Shown: positions 1-7,521, numbered from the stretch's first letter. The stretch: 46,879 nucleotides of DNA from an archaeon 13_2_20CM_2_53_6 (GCA_001915065.1 MNDT01000026.1:1-46879); one strand, 5' to 3'. Translations and numbers: made by a program. The notes: generated from the letters alone by a model not told the origin.

Positions 1-117
1 AATGTTGAGGGAGGCCGGGCCGAGCGCTTCCTTGGACGAACCGGACCAATCCGAGCAACAGCACACGCTCCAACTATTGAAAGAAGACGGTACAAGAGTT
101 CGGAGGCTGGACCATAA
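1..117 (+). CDS. possible 3' end of an upstream gene cut by the window edge
   Basis: The reading frame starting at base 1 is open to a TAA that directly precedes the next ATG (TAAATG). This could be the tail of an upstream gene coupled to the following one. A second frame starting at the ATG at base 2 is also open, to about base 136, so the coding frame cannot be decided from this fragment. No family is recognisable. Confidence 0.25.
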   Translation, partial: NVEGGRAERFLGRTGPIRATAHAPTIERRRYKSSEAGP

Positions 118-357
118 ATGGCCAAGTTCATAATGTCGATTGGAGACGAAGCGTTCAAACTCCTATCGTTCGAAGCAACGAATAGAGACGTCACAGTTCA
201 GCAATTGCTCAGAGCTGTCATAGTGCCAGAATGGATAAAACACAACATGGACGGCCAGACCCAACTGGCCGCAGGTGCGATTAGGCCGATCTACGGAGTT
301 GAACCTAGGCGTAGCGACCCAATCGCCGCATCGCCAGTAAACAGGCTTAGAACCTAG
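118..357 (+). CDS. small hypothetical protein (79 aa)
   Basis: A 79-residue protein of unknown function. Its first 40 residues have an alternating pattern (KFIMSIGDEAFKLLSFEATN) followed by a helical stretch with TVQQLLRAVIVPEW. That recalls the beta-helix-helix layout of small ribbon-helix-helix DNA-binding proteins, but I cannot confirm it. The C-terminal third is low in predicted structure and rich in Pro/Arg. It starts with ATG directly after a stop codon in the upstream frame. A strong RNA hairpin lies just downstream (374-405). Gene status is likely, function unknown. Confidence 0.5.
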   Translation: MAKFIMSIGDEAFKLLSFEATNRDVTVQQLLRAVIVPEWIKHNMDGQTQLAAGAIRPIYGVEPRRSDPIAASPVNRLRT

Positions 358-373
358 AGACTGCCCTGTCTAG

Positions 374-405
374 CCAGTGTCAACATTTTCGTGTCTTGAC
401 GCTGG
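374..405 (+). terminator. 10-bp inverted repeat between two small genes
   Basis: Bases 374-383 (CCAGTGTCAA) pair with 396-405 (TTGACGCTGG) over ten positions, with a single G-U pair and a 12-nt loop. It sits 16 nt after the stop of the first small gene and before a possible TATA box (CTCTTTAATAG, about 414-424). A transcript-end hairpin or regulatory stem is the simplest reading. There is no strong U-run directly after it. Confidence 0.4.
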
Positions 406-462
406 TTACATGACTCTTTAATAGTGCCACGGGAGGCAGTCAGTCAGAGCTGACAATAGAAG

Positions 463-846
463 TTGGCAGACTTCTGCTCCAGATGCGGAAAGACGTTGAG
501 CCTTATCGATCCTCTACTTGAGCTTAAAGGCCTCCGGTTCTGTGAGGACTGCTATCCAGACGTCAAACGGGAACACGCGGCAACAAGCATGTCAGAGAAG
601 ATGGACAAGAGACAACGTGTAGCTTTCGCCGACGATGACACTGACGAGAATCTTCGGGGCTCGATAATCAAGGGGAAGCAGGCTCTCGCCTTGAAAGAGA
701 CGGAGTTCAAGTGGGATAATCCATCACTGTCCCTTATAGCGAGCGCATTGAGAATTCTTACGGAACAGAACAAGATAATCATGAAGCAGAACGAGCTTAT
801 CCTTAGAGAACTAGAGACAAGACCTACCACTGTTAGATCAAAGTAG
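463..846 (+). CDS. small zinc-finger protein (127 aa)
   Basis: The N-terminus carries two Cys pairs, FCSRCGK near residues 4-10 and RFCEDCYPD near 26-34. This four-Cys spacing is typical of a single treble-clef or LIM-like zinc site. The remainder is charged, and the last 45 residues form an amphipathic helix (ALRILTEQNKIIMKQNELIL) that is probably a coiled coil for oligomerisation. A small zinc-binding adaptor or regulator is likely, but partner and role are unknown. The start is TTG; no in-frame ATG would keep the first CxxC pair. Confidence 0.6.
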   Translation: MADFCSRCGKTLSLIDPLLELKGLRFCEDCYPDVKREHAATSMSEKMDKRQRVAFADDDTDENLRGSIIKGKQALALKETEFKWDNPSLSLIASALRILTEQNKIIMKQNELILRELETRPTTVRSK

Positions 847-894
847 ATAGTCTACCGAATCCTACGAAACTCTCTGGGCCCCCGCGTTGATGCT

Positions 895-1091
895 TGGTCC
901 CGGGGGCCGGAACTTCCCAGGACTGTTTTGTCCTGTTTTGAACCGGCGACATTTCGGGGTCTTTCGCGGAGCCTCTCCGGTTTCAACTGTTAGCCTAGAA
1001 GGCTGACTCGCATGCGCGCTAGGCGCACACCTACAGCGTCTCCGTCGCACGAAGGCGACTCGGAAGCTCTTCCAGGCTGAGCTACCCCGGG
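895..1091 (-). tRNA. tRNA-Tyr(GTA) with four predicted introns
   Basis: On the minus strand the acceptor CCCGGGG (1091-1085) pairs with CCCCGGG, followed by discriminator A and encoded CCA (895-897). The C1-G72 pair is the archaeal tRNA-Tyr identity element. The D-arm is intact (1066-1082) and the anticodon GTA is at 1032-1034. A normal 77-nt tRNA results if four segments are removed: 1038-1060 (23 nt, position 30/31), 982-1030 (49 nt, 37/38), about 952-974 (variable loop) and about 911-935 (inside the T-loop). After removal the anticodon stem is TCCGG/CCGGA and the T-arm is GCCGG, TTCAAA-type loop, CCGGC. Several removed segments contain hairpins (for example AGGAC/GTCCT). Exact cut sites in the variable and T loops are ambiguous by a few bases. 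Confidence 0.85.
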
Positions 1092-1119
1092 ACGACGCCC
1101 ACCGGGTCCTCATGATTAG

Positions 1120-1491
1120 TTAAGACTTGTCGGGAGAAGCCTGGTGATTCTCCCGTATCCACCGGGCCAAGTCTCGGAGAGCAATGTTGGATGAGACATC
1201 TATCACCGGAACCTCCATGTTGCCCACCCGGATCATATTGTTGTACTTGGCCATAGGCGCGTGCGAGACGTTTGAGGCGTAGATCTTACCCTTTACATAC
1301 TCATCCGGCAAAGCCTCCGGTTCGACGAAATCTGCGAGAAAGACGACCCCCTCTGCCCAGTACAGCGCCATTGGCTGACCCGAGACGTTCATGACGAACG
1401 CGATCATCGAAGCTAGGTTCTGCTGCGAAGTGAAGCTCGTTAGACCCGTTACGACTATTTCCTGGGGGGGCGAGTGAATGATCGAGACCAA
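1120..1491 (-). CDS. hypothetical protein (123 aa)
   Basis: A 123-residue soluble protein with no recognised domain. It has alternating hydrophobic strands in the first half (EIVVTGLTSF, MALYWAEGVVFLADF) and a C-terminal strand-helix ending DLARWIRENHQ, suggesting a small alpha/beta fold. The start is TTG. It lies 28 nt upstream of tRNA-Tyr on the same strand, so the tRNA promoter probably falls in its 3' end (a weak TATA-like TTAACTAATC at about 1115-1124). Confidence 0.5.
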   Translation of the reverse strand: MVSIIHSPPQEIVVTGLTSFTSQQNLASMIAFVMNVSGQPMALYWAEGVVFLADFVEPEALPDEYVKGKIYASNVSHAPMAKYNNMIRVGNMEVPVIDVSSNIALRDLARWIRENHQASPDKS

Positions 1492-1876
1492 AGTGGCGCT
1501 CCGTGAACCTTCCTCCTTCGCCAGTGTTAAGCCTTAACCCAACATCCTAGGCTTCAGTCAGAATTCTCCGCTAGACGAGGCTGAGCTCTCAAATCTATCA
1601 TCTGAAACTTTCTCGAGACAGACTGCTGCAAACCGGGGCGTTGGTGCGCTGAAACAGTTATTAGGCATCAACTAGAACATTTTCGGTAGTATGTGAACAA
1701 ACCCTCCTCATCATGTACCCAAACGCCTACTGTCGAGGTTGGATCTATCACAGAAGGATATATCAGAACACAATAGTGTTCAGTTGTATCCGATTTTGCA
1801 GTTTTCGGGAATCGCCGACTGTCCGAGTACATTTAAACACATGTGAACTCAACACGAACACAACTGCTTAGTTACG
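1492..1876. other. intergenic region with an operator-like dyad
   Basis: No convincing gene in about 385 bases. A perfect dyad GAACAC-AATA-GTGTTC lies at 1766-1781, flanked symmetrically by GGATA (1756-1760) and TATCC (1787-1791). One half-site, GAACAC, recurs at 1856-1861 just upstream of the regulator gene. A 51-codon open frame from 1712 exists, but its composition does not look coding. Confidence 0.5.
1756..1791. promoter_or_regulatory. 36-bp inverted repeat, candidate operator
   Basis: GGATA and TATCC flank GAACAC/GTGTTC, with all arms centred between bases 1773 and 1774. It lies about 90 bp upstream of the TATA box of the RHH-type gene at 1911, where an autoregulatory site could be, though farther away than is usual for direct promoter occlusion. 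A transcript-end hairpin is an alternative. Confidence 0.4.
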
Positions 1877-1886
1877 CATATAAGCT
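1877..1886 (+). promoter_or_regulatory. TATA box of the RHH-type regulator
   Basis: GCATATAAGC lies about 27-34 nt upstream of the ATG at 1911, the spacing expected for a leaderless archaeal transcript. It supports that start codon. Confidence 0.6.
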
Positions 1887-1910
1887 ACGCCAAACTATTC
1901 TGAAGCAATC

Positions 1911-2537
1911 ATGTTGAGAAGCTATCAGTTCAAGAACAAGACAAAAAGCGTCACAAGGACGGTAAGGATTGATGAGGACATCGACTACCAGTTGGAAAAG
2001 CTGGCACACGAACAACGCGTAAGTGTCAACTACTTCGCAAACCAAGCCCTTAGAAAATTCGTCGAATGGGACGTCTTTGCCGACAGACTGGGCTTCGTCA
2101 CGCTGCCCTCAGACATTTTCGAGAAACTAGTAGGATTCGTCACTGACGAGCAAGCCAAAGAGCTCGGCGGCTGGTTCGGAAAGAACCTAGCCAAGGACCT
2201 GATAGCTTTCCTCTTCAAACGAGTCGACCTCGAAACATCGGTCCGAGCACTCGAGCTACTCGGTCCCAGATACGGAAAGGCTTTCAGATTCGAATACACG
2301 AACGATGGACATCTGACAACTGTAATACTGAACCATGGATTCGGCCGAAAAGCCTCTCTCTTCTACGGCGAAGCGGTCAAAGCCCTGCTGAAAGACCTCG
2401 TCAACACGACAGTAGACATCGGACTGAGCGAGCACCAGGTCTTCGCGCAAATAGTGGGGCCGAACGAGTTTCGGATCACAATGGCCCCAGCCAACGCCCC
2501 TTCCATCGCTCCAGTGCATCCACTGCAGAAACCCTAG
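1911..2537 (+). CDS. ribbon-helix-helix-type DNA-binding protein (208 aa)
   Basis: Residues about 13-50 (SVTRTVRIDEDIDYQLEKLA, then RVSVNYFANQALRKFVEW) have the beta-strand plus two helices of the ribbon-helix-helix fold, with the strand residues T-R-T-V-R likely contacting DNA. Residues about 55-190 form an alpha/beta C-terminal domain (LGFVTLPSDIFEKLVGFV, later FRFEYTNDGHLTTVILNHGFG), perhaps for dimerisation or ligand sensing; I know no function for it. It has its own TATA box with leaderless spacing and a dyad upstream, so autoregulation is plausible. There is no toxin partner next to it, so a toxin-antitoxin role is not supported. Confidence 0.65.
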   Translation: MLRSYQFKNKTKSVTRTVRIDEDIDYQLEKLAHEQRVSVNYFANQALRKFVEWDVFADRLGFVTLPSDIFEKLVGFVTDEQAKELGGWFGKNLAKDLIAFLFKRVDLETSVRALELLGPRYGKAFRFEYTNDGHLTTVILNHGFGRKASLFYGEAVKALLKDLVNTTVDIGLSEHQVFAQIVGPNEFRITMAPANAPSIAPVHPLQKP

Positions 2538-2649
2538 ATTTTCATAACGATCCGCAGAGACACTCGGTGTCTCTCCGGACCCCAAAATCATTTTCAACTA
2601 AATTTTTCAGTAAGATTTCTGATTGCCAACCAGGGATCGGGAAACACGA

Positions 2650-2859
2650 TCACCAACAACTCTTCTCGTTGGAATCATTGTCCGACCTTCTCCGATGGTA
2701 GTCTTCCACAGTGGATGGTGGTTCCCACTCTCCGCTCTGAGCTTTGACCATACCGGATGAAAGCACGCGCATATCGAGTTCATACCCGGTCTCCACCGAT
2801 TCTCCCCTGTCATTTCTTTCGTAGGCTATGATAAAGAACCGATGGCAGTCCTGGCACAT
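2650..2859 (-). CDS. possible small zinc-binding protein (69 aa)
   Basis: Begins MCQDCHRFF, a CxxC pair followed by aromatic residues, as in one half of a zinc ribbon. Only one further Cys is visible, near the C-terminus. The frame is open for about 25 codons upstream of the ATG and reads plausibly as protein, but has no standard start codon, so the true start may differ. An overlapping frame at 2607-2813 looks like a shadow. Gene status is uncertain. Confidence 0.35.
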   Translation of the reverse strand: MCQDCHRFFIIAYERNDRGESVETGYELDMRVLSSGMVKAQSGEWEPPSTVEDYHRRRSDNDSNEKSCW

Positions 2860-2979
2860 CTGGATGTTCGTCTTGCTCAGAACATGGGAATGTTTCTCAT
2901 CGACAGTCGTAGTCGACTGAGACGACCTCCTATGGATCCTTTAGCCGAATCCACTGAACCGAGTCTGTCTTCTCGGATC

Positions 2980-4032
2980 TTAGGCTCCTCTCACGCTTGG
3001 TTGTTCCGGATGTAGCCCGATTACTTGTTCGCGAATCGATGAGTCTTCAAGGCGTGGCATCTCGACTCTTATTGTACGATCTTCTTCGAGCGATCTCTTT
3101 GACGCTTCCAAGAGTCTTACAACGCTTGCTCCCAGCGTGCCACTGGCAATGTTTTGGTAGGGTTCGGGCGACGGGTTGTGCTCGATGCAACTCGCAAAGT
3201 GCAGTACTTCCTCTCTCAGTGTATTGTTTGGTAGAACAAGCACTGGTTCAGCTCCACCTTTTCGTTGTAGGATGAGCCTCTGGTCGATGCAGTCAAGCCG
3301 GGCTGCTCCATCGCTCCCGACTACGCTAACATCCCGATGCTTTTCCATGTCCAGCCAGCTCAATTCTATGCCCGCGTCGAGCCCGCTTGGATGTTCGGAG
3401 TAGATGTTGGCCATCTCGTATCCCGCGTTTGTCCTGAAGCCTCTGCCTCTGCAGGAGACTTTCCTGGGCCATGTGTCAAGCAGGTTGTTGCAGATGTCAA
3501 ACGGGTGGGGACCCAGATCCGAGATCACTTCCCTGTTAGTCTGGGAGGCGAGGAGCCCTGTCCATTTGAGATGGAGATAGTAAAGGTCTCCCAGAACTCC
3601 GCTTGTCATGAGCCGTCGCAGTGCTCGGACGCCGTTGTTGAATCTGTGAACGTGGCCCGTGCATAGAACTCTGCCGTGTTCTTTTGCCAGTCTTACCAGC
3701 TCGAAGGCGTCGGCAGAGTTTGCAGCGAGAGGTTTCTCGACCAGTACGTGTTTCCCTCTCCTGATGAATTCGGATGCAATCTGGAAGTGTGTATTGTTCG
3801 GAGAGCATATGTGTACAGCCGAGACTTTGGGATCAGATAGTAGGTCGTGATAGTCCGAACGGTAATCGAGCTGTCCAAACTCCCTCCTACAATACTCAAT
3901 CGCGTCGGGTGAGCTGTCCACTACTGATCGCAGGCCCAGATTGAAGCCGTCTCTGGAAAGCCCCAAGATCTCAGAGATGACCTTGCGTCCCCAATAGCCC
4001 GCGCCGATCACAGCGATGTTTATCCGTTCCAT
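2980..4032 (-). CDS. Gfo/Idh/MocA-family NAD(P)-dependent oxidoreductase
   Basis: A soluble dehydrogenase of about 350 residues. The N-terminal Rossmann domain starts INIAVIGAGYWGRKV (GxGxxG-type nucleotide loop). The family EKP motif follows (HVLVEKPLAANS), then CTGHVHRFNNGVRAL at the catalytic region and a C-terminal alpha/beta domain with the substrate site (SDLGPHPFDICNNLLD, carrying the family His). Members oxidise or reduce sugars, inositols or biliverdin-like substrates; the substrate cannot be read from sequence. I chose the ATG at 4032 because a TATA box (ATATAATCG, 4061-4069) lies about 30 nt upstream; a 19-residue longer form from 4089 is open but would start upstream of that promoter. 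It stands alone, with no sugar-biosynthesis neighbours. Confidence 0.85.
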   Translation of the reverse strand: MERINIAVIGAGYWGRKVISEILGLSRDGFNLGLRSVVDSSPDAIEYCRREFGQLDYRSDYHDLLSDPKVSAVHICSPNNTHFQIASEFIRRGKHVLVEKPLAANSADAFELVRLAKEHGRVLCTGHVHRFNNGVRALRRLMTSGVLGDLYYLHLKWTGLLASQTNREVISDLGPHPFDICNNLLDTWPRKVSCRGRGFRTNAGYEMANIYSEHPSGLDAGIELSWLDMEKHRDVSVVGSDGAARLDCIDQRLILQRKGGAEPVLVLPNNTLREEVLHFASCIEHNPSPEPYQNIASGTLGASVVRLLEASKRSLEEDRTIRVEMPRLEDSSIREQVIGLHPEQPSVRGA

Positions 4033-4060
4033 TGCTCTGTCTGATAATCGGCCTCTTTCC

Positions 4061-4069
4061 ATATAATCG
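4061..4069 (-). promoter_or_regulatory. TATA box of the Gfo/Idh/MocA gene
   Basis: CGATTATAT on the minus strand, about 30 nt upstream of the ATG at 4032, indicating a leaderless transcript. Confidence 0.55.
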
Positions 4070-4153
4070 GGACGTTTACAACCGGTCAACGGAGTTTGTC
4101 ATGAGCCAAATCCTGTCAACCAGAATACAACTGGTTACAGGTGCAACCAAAGT

Positions 4154-4306
4154 CTAACCCGGCATCGTGTCCGCTGGGTCGGTCTCAGAGGAGCAATCAC
4201 AACACTCCGATAGACAGAGGCTGCAATAGCTACAAAAGAGAACTGACGGTTCTGAGCATGAAGGGCATATCCTTCCTTGACCATCTGTCTGTTCCATCAT
4301 GGTCAT
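4154..4306 (-). CDS. Cys-rich small zinc-binding protein (50 aa)
   Basis: A 50-codon frame from an ATG at 4306 (in-frame alternatives at 4300 and 4297) to a TAG at 4154-4156. It holds eight Cys in 23 residues arranged CPSC, then CSYCSLC, then ECCDC, with acidic ends. This is enough for one or two zinc or iron-sulfur sites. A TATA box (GAGTAATATC, 4329-4338) sits about 25-30 nt upstream of the ATG, the leaderless spacing seen for other genes here, which argues for a real gene. Function is unknown; a zinc-ribbon adaptor is a guess. Confidence 0.6.
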   Translation of the reverse strand: MTMMEQTDGQGRICPSCSEPSVLFCSYCSLCLSECCDCSSETDPADTMPG

Positions 4307-4328
4307 GAACTCAGCTTCCTGTGCTCAC

Positions 4329-4338
4329 GATATTACTC
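4329..4338 (-). promoter_or_regulatory. TATA box of the Cys-rich small protein
   Basis: GAGTAATATC on the minus strand, centred about 28 nt upstream of the ATG at 4306. Confidence 0.45.
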
Positions 4339-4472
4339 TCGTGTCCACAACTGCCGCGGTTTGCTTGGGCCCTAGTTAGTCTGAACACTAGTGACGAATA
4401 GAGTGTGCTGACTGAGCATTTGTGGACATGCCGCCCAAATACAGGTCCGGCTCTATTTAGGATGAAAATGTG

Positions 4473-5525
4473 ATGAGAACACAGAATCGGCGCTTCATAA
4501 TACGAGTTCTATCACTGTCTGTTGTACTCTTGATACTTGGCTTGAGCACCGTCGCCACGGGACAAACACTCAAGGGCTCCAGCTCTTACAGCAACAGCCT
4601 CTTCTCCCCAGGAATCACCGAGAACCCATACATCTCGGGCTCGCAGGGTGCCAAGAGGTGGCTGACACCAGGGGCTACACCGTCTGGCTGGCATAGTCCT
4701 GGACCCTCGTGTACTATCACCAATTCGAAGGGGCAGGTTGTCGCTGCCTTCGTCGAGATCAACGGGGTCGGACGGGCATTCTGGAACTATCAGGACTGCA
4801 GCGCAAGCTATGATACTGTGAATGGGGGCACGCCTATGCCATCGGGCCATTGGTGTGACAGCTACGGCAACCTATTTGATCCAGCGCTCGTACCCAACTA
4901 TTCCACGTCGTGCACGTCAGCTTCAGATCCCACGTGCTGGGGCAGGATCCATGTGGAAATTGACCGTGACTGGCTTGCCGCCGGATACTGTGGAACAGGA
5001 ACAGCATGCGACAACAATACTCTGGTCCAGCAGACCACGTCAGCATCCGCAACGACTCTGATTGATGTTCAGGGCTTTGTCTTCTGGGACAGAGACCATG
5101 TTAACGAGACTTGGCACAGCTTCTCGGGATGGGAGCTACACGCACTAACGGCCTGGCGTATCCATCAGTTGCAGCCTCCCCCACCCCCTCCAGACTTCAC
5201 TATCAGCGCAAATTCATCCAGTATGAGCCTTAGCGCAGGAACCTCTGGTTCATCCACGATCTCGCTGACGAGCCTCAACGGATTTACCGGCGCTGCGACG
5301 CTCACGGCTACCGTGACAGGGCCGATCACACTCGACAATCCCACCACGTCGCTCAACCCCTCAAGCATCACCCTTGCGGCTGGCGGGACCGGCTCCTCAA
5401 CCCTGACCGTTTCAACCAGCCTTCTGACAACGCCTGGCACTTACACAATAACTGTCACAGCTTCCAGCGGGACACTGTCCCACAGTACAACCGTGACCGT
5501 AACCGTTGGACTGCCTCTGCTATAG
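4473..5525 (+). CDS. exported protein with C-terminal Ig-like domain (350 aa)
   Basis: An N-terminal signal peptide (basic RTQNRRFIIR, then a hydrophobic core LSLSVVLLILGLSTVA, with cleavage likely near ATGQ) sends the protein out of the cell. Residues about 75-235 form a Cys-containing domain ending DVQGFVFWDRDH and WHSFSGWELHALTAWR, a signature I associate with secreted bacterial and archaeal proteins of unknown function. A proline linker (QPPPPPPDF) leads to a Ser/Thr-rich beta-sandwich of about 100 residues (ISANSSSMSLSAGTSGSST onward). GTG at 4470 is directly upstream of the chosen ATG at 4473. A terminator follows. The glycosidase-like gene downstream has a similar C-terminal module, so a surface or extracellular polysaccharide role is possible. 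Confidence 0.7.
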   Translation: MRTQNRRFIIRVLSLSVVLLILGLSTVATGQTLKGSSSYSNSLFSPGITENPYISGSQGAKRWLTPGATPSGWHSPGPSCTITNSKGQVVAAFVEINGVGRAFWNYQDCSASYDTVNGGTPMPSGHWCDSYGNLFDPALVPNYSTSCTSASDPTCWGRIHVEIDRDWLAAGYCGTGTACDNNTLVQQTTSASATTLIDVQGFVFWDRDHVNETWHSFSGWELHALTAWRIHQLQPPPPPPDFTISANSSSMSLSAGTSGSSTISLTSLNGFTGAATLTATVTGPITLDNPTTSLNPSSITLAAGGTGSSTLTVSTSLLTTPGTYTITVTASSGTLSHSTTVTVTVGLPLL

Positions 5526-5526
5526 C

Positions 5527-5557
5527 GGGGGTCAGCCATCAAACACCCCCTTTTTTT
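5527..5557 (+). terminator. intrinsic-type terminator
   Basis: GGGGGT (5527-5532) pairs with ACCCCC (5545-5550) and is followed by seven T residues (5551-5557). It lies directly after the stop of the exported protein. Confidence 0.7.
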
Positions 5558-5568
5558 CTCATCCTAAC

Positions 5569-5667
5569 ATGTTCTCAGGCCCTAACTCGAGTGAACTTGG
5601 AACGCTCTATGGAGGCAACACGACCAATCCTGTGTCTCCCACCGGCACGGCTATGTGGCTAACATGA
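5569..5667 (+). pseudogene. 32-codon frame, possible remnant of a secreted protein
   Basis: An ATG frame encoding a Ser/Asn/Gly-rich peptide (SGPNSSELGTLYGGNTTNPV) that reads like the inside of an exported protein but has no signal peptide. It could be a fragment left by decay of a neighbour. Weak evidence. Confidence 0.25.
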
Positions 5668-5692
5668 TTGATATCAGATACCCTAAGCTAGT

Positions 5693-5998
5693 TTGCGCTA
5701 TCACGAAGCTGTTGACGAGCCAGCTTGGGTAGAGCGCCATTACAGTCCAGACATGGAGAGGTTCCGAGGCGATATCGTGGATTCTATGCTGCTCAATGAT
5801 GATCCCGAGGAGAACCCAGGCGTTGGCCCACAATTGGTTACTAGTGCATCGACTATGAGTAGACGGCTAGAGTCGGATTACAGGTTATCTCAAAGGATTG
5901 CATGTAATCAAGCAGACTTATTGGCAGGGGCCGACCTAGTATCCTTGTATCTATTGAGTCTGGAACCAGGTTGGCATAGATTCCTGGAGAAACAATGA
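5693..5998 (+). CDS. doubtful hypothetical ORF (101 aa) upstream of the glycosidase
   Basis: A TTG-start frame whose TGA overlaps the next gene's ATG (ATGA), a common coupling arrangement. The protein is acidic and soluble (DEPAWVERHYSPDMERFRGD) with no recognised motif. The base composition is lower in GC than the neighbours, and an antisense frame overlaps part of it. The overlap is the only real argument for a gene. Confidence 0.3.
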   Translation: MRYHEAVDEPAWVERHYSPDMERFRGDIVDSMLLNDDPEENPGVGPQLVTSASTMSRRLESDYRLSQRIACNQADLLAGADLVSLYLLSLEPGWHRFLEKQ

Positions 5999-7521
5999 AG
6001 AAGCGCTATCCTCTTATCATCATCGGCCTATCATTGATCGCGATTCTTGGACCGGTCGTCTATCTGCGTATGTTTCTTCTTTCTGACCCCCCTCCTGTCC
6101 ACCATACTCTCTCTGCTCTCCATGTGGAGGGGGCGCGGATCGTCGACGCGAACGGTCGCGATGTGACCCTCGTGGGACTTAACTATGGAGACCATCCTCG
6201 CAACCTGCCCGCCATGACTGGGGACCCTGTGGCAAACGCATGGAGAATCAAGAACACGGGTTTCAACGCTGTCAGACTTGTCAAGGAGTGGGGGGCACTA
6301 GAGAACAGCTCAAGTCCCAGCGATATTTCGTACAATGAAAACAACTTCACACTCCTATCGAACCAAATCAACGGCCTGACTAGCCAAGGTCTCTACGTGA
6401 TCATCAAGCTCCACGCTGACGCCGACAACTCCTACGACAACCAGAGCTTGTTGCGCTTTTTGGGTCCTTCCCAATACTGCAACACATATGGAGACTATCT
6501 CAGCAAGATGGGTGACACTTTCTTCATGACAAATTCATCTTTGGCAACGTCCGGCTTCTATCATCTCACACAGTTATGGCTCAAGATCTCACGCATTACA
6601 TCGGATAATCCCATGGTGGTCGGCTACGACCTTCTAAACGAGCCGGTCAATTGTTCGACTACATCTCCTTCTACAATAAGGGCCGCATGGCACGCCAGAA
6701 TAGGAGAGCTACTCAAAGCCCTCAGAGACACAGACGATAACAGGATCGCGTTTATCCAGGAAGCACCCTTCTTCTCCTACTACGGAGGCGGAGCGGGCGG
6801 AGCTGTCTTCAGTCCCTATTCAGACCCGCTTTCGAATGCTGTCAGCTCTATTCACTGGTACAGAGATGAATACCCCGTTCCTTCTAAATCATGGCAAGCT
6901 TGTTCAGGTGACCTGCAAACTCTCAGGAACTATTACGGAAATGTGACCGGACCTTCAGGATCGATGTGCTCCAATGCTCCAATTTACGCATACCAGGCCC
7001 AAGAAAACTTCACGAGTCAAGCCTTCGACATCGGCGAATTCGGAGCAAACTGGGGGAACATCCCCGGCGACGTAAACGAACAATGGATCATCAATTCCAC
7101 ACTGCTCTTTAGAGCGCAGCACCTCACAGGCTGGTTCTACTGGTCTTCCAACACGACTGGAACATGGATACCTGACATCACCGGCAATTTCACTCTGGCG
7201 CTTTCTCCTGATACTGTCACACTTACCGGACCCGCCAACATGGTCAATACCACACTCACGGTGACGACAACCCACCCCTTCACAAATACGGCGACGATCA
7301 GCTTCACAACCAACGACCCTTTCACTAACTCAACACTAGGACCAGTTATCCAGTTCATCGCAGCGAACGCCAAGCCTGCCCCAGCCGGAGGGAGCATCAG
7401 TGTAGTTGTGTCCGTATCACTCGGACAGCCTATCACGAGCAAAACCTACAGGTTTGCCATATATGCGTCCACGGAGTCAGGATTAACAAACACAACAATC
7501 CTCACCGTCGTAATCAACTAG
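5995..7521 (+). CDS. membrane-anchored GH5-like glycoside hydrolase (508 aa)
   Basis: A signal anchor (basic MKKRY, then LIIIGLSLIAILGPVVYL) exposes the protein outside the cell. The (beta/alpha)8 catalytic region follows at about residues 40-390. It starts VDANGRDVTLVGLNYG, carries GFNAVRLVKEWG and GLYVIIKLHADAD, then GYDLLNEPV with the conserved Asn-Glu (acid/base Glu), SSIHWYRDEYP, and FDIGEFGANWG with the candidate nucleophile Glu. These are GH5 (clan GH-A) hallmarks, so it probably cleaves beta-linked glucan, mannan or similar. The last 110 residues form a Thr-rich beta-sandwich. Many Asn-x-Ser/Thr sites suggest archaeal N-glycosylation. Substrate specificity cannot be predicted. Confidence 0.8.
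   Translation: MKKRYPLIIIGLSLIAILGPVVYLRMFLLSDPPPVHHTLSALHVEGARIVDANGRDVTLVGLNYGDHPRNLPAMTGDPVANAWRIKNTGFNAVRLVKEWGALENSSSPSDISYNENNFTLLSNQINGLTSQGLYVIIKLHADADNSYDNQSLLRFLGPSQYCNTYGDYLSKMGDTFFMTNSSLATSGFYHLTQLWLKISRITSDNPMVVGYDLLNEPVNCSTTSPSTIRAAWHARIGELLKALRDTDDNRIAFIQEAPFFSYYGGGAGGAVFSPYSDPLSNAVSSIHWYRDEYPVPSKSWQACSGDLQTLRNYYGNVTGPSGSMCSNAPIYAYQAQENFTSQAFDIGEFGANWGNIPGDVNEQWIINSTLLFRAQHLTGWFYWSSNTTGTWIPDITGNFTLALSPDTVTLTGPANMVNTTLTVTTTHPFTNTATISFTTNDPFTNSTLGPVIQFIAANAKPAPAGGSISVVVSVSLGQPITSKTYRFAIYASTESGLTNTTILTVVIN

Noticed and set aside
862-1113. 83-codon minus-strand frame across the tRNA-Tyr region
   Set aside because: It lies exactly over the tRNA gene with its introns, and its composition is not protein-like.
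1712-1867. 51-codon plus-strand frame upstream of the RHH-type gene
   Set aside because: The peptide is rich in Cys, Arg and Thr without pattern, and it runs across the dyad and promoter. Probably chance.
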